Shown one piece after another: positions 59,900 through 64,000 of a DNA stretch of 64,000 nucleotides. The notes beneath the pieces were generated by a model. That model did not search any database. It was not told the DNA's origin and saw only the letters and a program-made list of their open reading frames with translations. Source of the DNA: Bryoerythrophyllum caledonicum (Eukaryota; Streptophyta; Bryopsida; Pottiales; Pottiaceae); contig OZ020519.1 of NCBI GenBank assembly GCA_963971425.1, forward strand, positions 14,214,028 through 14,278,027, written 5' to 3'. The position numbers and the translations under genes are program-made. How positions within the stretch are numbered: the stretch's first letter is position 1; every line of letters starts with the position of its first letter.

Positions 59900-62226
59900 T
59901 ATAGTGTTTCATGTTTCATAGTTTTAAATAATTAATTTTTACGGATAATAATATTCGATATTAAATTAGTATCGTTGATTCTTTAACAACACACATTTGA
60001 TATAAAGCAATTATTAGTGAGCAATAGATCACACTATGGACATATAGTTTTAGGAATTCTCCTTTCATATGCAAAAGTTGAAAATATTTCATACAATCTT
60101 CAAAGTTTGATATCCACCTTCATATTTGATATTTGACTTTGAAGGCTAATTACTACATAATTTGAATATAATAAAAATTAAAATAAGAGATTTCCCAAAA
60201 TATTTTATTAGGGACAATGTTTTTTTTTTTTTTAAAAGGGTTTTTTTGTTCAAGTTCAAGGGCCCTGCCCAAAAATAAATAAAAATTCCCCCAAGGTGAA
60301 ATGGGCCTTTAGGGGTTAATTATTTATATGCAAGTCCATTACAATCATAAGCAAGTCCATCATGCAACCATAACACATAGATCCATAATTTGAAGTGAAC
60401 TTTAGAATTATCAACTTGGACTATTATATGATTTTTGCAAAAAAAAATCCATTGTTGGACGAATGCAAAATAAATTTCATTGAAACACTTCTAATAATAA
60501 TATTATGTAAAGAAGTCAAATCCTAATTGTTACCTATTTTATTACTTGAAAAACTTATTATGGTCTACCACTACATATTAAATATAAATTACAAAATATG
60601 TTTTAAATTTAAAGTATAAATGTATGAAATCTAAGTGTTAAAGTGAAAGTAAAGCTTTACCGAAAAAGTAAATGGAAACCAATTCTAACTTGTGGACCTA
60701 AACTGACGAGGAGCGCTCGAGGACGCGCAGACACAACCGAGTGGGTTAGACGGTTTGCCAGGTAGGATTAGGCGCGCCCACTGAGGGTTAGCCGTGTGGC
60801 CTGCGAACATAGCCCCTGTACGAATTCATGACATTAATCTCTAAATAAAAATGGAAGTTTATACTTTAAGACTTGCTCAATTATTATAAAAATTGATAGA
60901 AAAATATTTGAATTGCCTTAATATTTAGGTTGCAATAGGATAAATAACCTTTTTTAAAACATTGTATGGAAATATGCTCATTAATAAGATAAGTTTTACT
61001 GATAGTTTAATATATGGATATTTGGGCATTTAATCCCTAAAGTTCTTTGCAAATTTCTTGCCAAAAACACTTTAAAACTACATATTCTAGTACAAAGAGA
61101 AGGGAAGAGCAAAAAAACTTCAATTACTATTTTAAACCATAATATCTCAATTAAGAGTAAAAAAAGAACAAATAGTAATTTTTTCAAATTTTTTCAGTAT
61201 GGATTAGAAGTTATAGTATTTTGAAATGGAAAACATAGTCATTTTTGGACCATTCAAAATAGGATCAGCACACATTGTTTCCTCTTTTAAAAATATCTCT
61301 TTTCTTTAGAGGTAATTTTACTAAATAAAAGTAGAACTTATAAGCTATACTTTCCCCAAATTGCAAATGTCACAAAAGTGTGTAGCATTCTCAAAAAAGT
61401 CTTGCAAGTAGAAGGGGTTCAAAACTTGTTTATTTGCATTTTGTTTTTTTGTAAATTGAGGATCTTGAATTTTTTTAATTCAAATGGCGAAAATAAAGTT
61501 TCATGCTTCTTTTCAAAGTGGAAAAATCAAAAGTGCAAAAAAAAAAATCTCTACCTTTTATTTGGCAAAGAAGAAGTTTTTTTGCACCCTTCCTGAAATG
61601 GTGTGAAAACTTTGATCCTTTTTAAACAAAGATATCAATTTGAAAAGTGGTTTTTTTTTAAATCATCAAATGGTATGATATTAGCTTCTTGTACAAAAAA
61701 TTTCATAAATAATGGAGTGTTTTTGCTATGCTTCCCAAGGTGCCCAACGAGTAGGAATTTCTACTTTGGGCATCATATCTTTTTTTCCAATGTCCAAATG
61801 AAAAAAAAAATTAGATCCCCATGAAGCTTTGACATTACCACACCTTTAAAAAAAGTTTCAATAAAATTAAAAATTGACATTATAAGAGCCTGCCTAAATC
61901 CTCAAAAAACCCGTTTTGGGACAATTGTAGTTTAGGGGTTAAAGAATGGCAACAAATTCAAGCAAGTATCTTTTTTCATCATTAAAGATAAAAGTTTTAT
62001 TTTCTACATCCTACAACAGATTGGACACCACATATTTTAGATTTCATGTTGTGATGAAAGATCAATAGCTCAAAGGCTCCCAATAGGCTTCCAACAAGTT
62101 TCTACAATACAATTGGATCACATTGGAATTCAACAATATAAACATACATTTGATGCTTGAATTAACTTGGTTGTTTTGATGATGAAAAATTTAGGACATG
62201 ATTGAGTTGTTTCAATAATTCTATTT
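59900..62226. other. AT-rich spacer
   Basis: Very AT-rich with long A and T runs and one GC-rich patch at 60708-60815. No gene or clear element, though the missing 3' half of the LINE would be expected here and is not recognisable. Confidence 0.5.
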
Positions 62227-64000
62227 CTACAACATATTATTCATTACTTGGATAAATGTGTAGCCATTATTGCCTCTTTGGAGCCATCTCAGTAGAGGTT
62301 CTAGAAAAATAATAAAGAGGTATGGGCTCAATGTATCTCCTTGGATGGTACCACGTTGAATGGGAATAGGGCGTGTGTTACCAAAGAATTCTCCAGTGTA
62401 TGTAGTGGTAGATTGGGAGTATATATTACCAACCAATGTGACTGCGTCTTCCGGGTACCCAAGATCACTCATAATGGCTAGCAATCGAGGGTGGTCAATG
62501 GAACCAAATGCGTTTTTGAAGTCAATGTAGAGTATGTAAATGTCTTTATTAGTGAATTTTGCATCCTCAAGAGCTGCTATGAGGGTTTGAAGTTGTCGGG
62601 TGGTACTTCTCTCGGCTCTAAACCCTTCCTGGCTTTCGTGTAGTATTTGGTGTTTTTCCCCATAGGCCGATAATATTGATGTTAGTGTGCTAGTATATAA
62701 CTTGTAAATGGTGTTAGCTAAGGCAATAGGTCGGTGGTTAGGTAGCACGGATGGGTTGCCTTTTTTTTATAATAAGATTGTTAGACTTGTTTTCCAAGAT
62801 GCGGGAATGGATTTTTGTTTGTAACAGTGAAGGAAGAATAGTGATAGGAGGTCATGGAATCTTGGAGGCATGTTTTTTAGAATTGAGTTAGGTATATGGT
62901 CCGGTCCGGGGGCTTTGTTGGTTCCCAAATTTTTTAGGCACATGTCGTATGTGTCTCTATTATAATATGTGTGGAGGGGTATTGTCGGTTCGCCTCTTTT
63001 ATCAATGGTAAATCCGTCCAAATCATGCCACGGATATTGTCTAACTCCGCACGTGCATGTAGGTGTATGTTGTGGTTGGAGGTGGCATGGGGGGGTGGAT
63101 GGTCTATTATTTATGGATTGTTGAAGATGTATTTCGTTTGCGATGTCATCGGGGCTTGTTAGAATGTTATTGTTTTGATCCAAAATATAGTCTAGTGGCA
63201 GGTTTGTGTTATTTTTAAAGACTTTTCTATTAATATTTTTTGGGCTAGTTTCGTATAATTGACGGTATTTAGAAATGGATTTTTTGATACATTCTCTTGC
63301 ATATTTTGTAGTAATTTTCCGAGCATCTTTGTTGGTAGTTTTTGCAATGATTGCAATGTCTTTTAGCCACTCTTCGTGAGGGGTATTGGGTGGTGGTATT
63401 TGTGGGATTTGAGGATGACGTAGGTTTTGTAGTTCGGAGAGTATGGGGTGGGTTTGCCAGTTTTGGATAGTTTTGGCAATGTAAATTGTTTTACGAATAG
63501 TGTGGTATGTGACAAGATGTTGTTTCCACTTTTTGGCTAGTTTTCTCGGAAGATACCCTCCTTGTCTTGAGGTTTGAGGTGTGAGTTGTGGGATCGGGGG
63601 CGCTTTACAGGTTTTTTCTAATATAGTAGACATTTCATTAATAATTTTGTCAAGAGTTGTGCAGGCTTCTTGCCATTGAATGTGTGTGAGGTATTGGTGG
63701 TTAGAAAGAATACCTGTAAGGGAGTCTATTTGTAGTGAGTTCTTTTCAAAGAATATTGTATTAAAGTTATCAAGGTTTTCTTTAGGGATAGGGTTTAGTA
63801 TTTTAATATCGTTCAAGTTGATGGTTGTGGGAGGTCTACTTATAAGGGTGTTGTGAGGTATATTGAGTTGGATTGGAAAGTGGTCCGAGTTTAAATTGGT
63901 TGTGGTATTGGTGTTAGATGTATATCGGGTATGGTTAGGTGTTTTAATGTAAAATCCATCAATTAGGCTAGTGTGTGTGTAGTTAAGTCCACCTTGACGA
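62227..64000 (-). mobile_element. LINE (APE-type non-LTR retrotransposon), partial
   Basis: Reading leftward from the window edge, the frame starts within the endonuclease. SLIDGFYI and NSDHFPIQLN give the C-terminal SDH motif of APE nucleases. A linker follows (from about 63816), then the reverse transcriptase: LGTNKAPGPDHIPNSILKNM, PNHRPIALANTIYKLYTS, DFKNAFGSIDHPRLL, and GTIQGDTLSPYLFIIFLEPL. One in-frame TAA lies in an A-run (62767-62769) where a Tyr codon is expected. The frame stops at GYTF, just before the YxDD catalytic motif, so the 3' half is lost or displaced. An L1-, RTE- or I-like family is likely. Confidence 0.92.

Noticed and set aside
60708-60815. tRNA or SINE in a GC-rich patch
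   Set aside because: No convincing B-box or stem pairing on either strand.

Overview
The window looks like nuclear DNA of a land plant. The evidence is plant-specific proteins (a PRONE-type RopGEF, a chloroplast rhodanese of the STR9 type, a GALS-like GT92 glycosyltransferase, an importin-beta-4 orthologue), short GT-AG introns in every host gene, degenerate TTTAGGG telomere-type repeats, and Copia, LINE, SINE, Helitron-like and MITE debris. The species cannot be told from the sequence.

Layout. 0-8.2 kb is repeat-rich: telomere-like repeats, MITEs, Helitron-like 3' ends, palindrome arrays and a pair of 162-bp fold-back repeats. 8.26-13.95 kb holds an unusual five-exon gene of about 1,610 codons. 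In order it has a basic nuclear-type N-terminus, a ParB-like motif, a degenerate beta-class N4/N6 DNA-methyltransferase-like region, an NLS plus coiled coil, and an FCP1/NIF-type phosphatase domain. 14.2-15.07 kb holds two more exon-like pieces. 15.36-17.06 kb is a recent, >99% identical partial duplicate of the acyltransferase gene at 24.6-28.0 kb. 17.06-19.9 kb is a broken Copia fossil. 20.1-21.9 kb holds non-autonomous DNA elements and a SINE. Then comes a gene-dense part: GT92 glycosyltransferase (22.5-24.1, -), FemAB/GNAT-like acyltransferase (24.6-28.0, -), PWI-like/RRM RNA-binding protein (29.7-33.1, -), HNH protein (35.0-36.8, -), STR9 rhodanese (41.0-42.4, +), RopGEF (43.4-45.8, -), importin beta-4 (52.0-59.6, -), separated by AT-rich repeat-bearing spacers. 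A partial LINE (62.2-64.0, -) runs off the right edge.

The most interesting part is 7-15 kb. About twenty near-perfect palindromes (arm TTTAGCTCGA, one variable centre base, reverse-complement arm) sit around the ParB/methyltransferase-like/FCP1 gene and inside three of its four introns, and never in its exons. Their outer arms change in a compensated way, so pairing is kept while sequence drifts. The intact cores have a GANTC centre. The gene itself has no frameshift across about 4.8 kb of coding sequence but carries seven in-frame stops. Six are TAG at positions where CAG (Gln) would fit and one is TGA, while the terminal stop is TAA. The two extra exons downstream repeat this pattern. Either cytosine deamination at CHG/CG sites or some form of recoding could explain it.

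The host genes look ordinary and intact: nuclear import (importin beta-4), Rop GTPase activation, plastid proteins (STR9, acyltransferase), cell-wall glycan synthesis (GT92) and RNA binding. No operon-like link between them is expected. Exon ends were placed by eye from GT-AG sites and reading frame, and may be off by a base.
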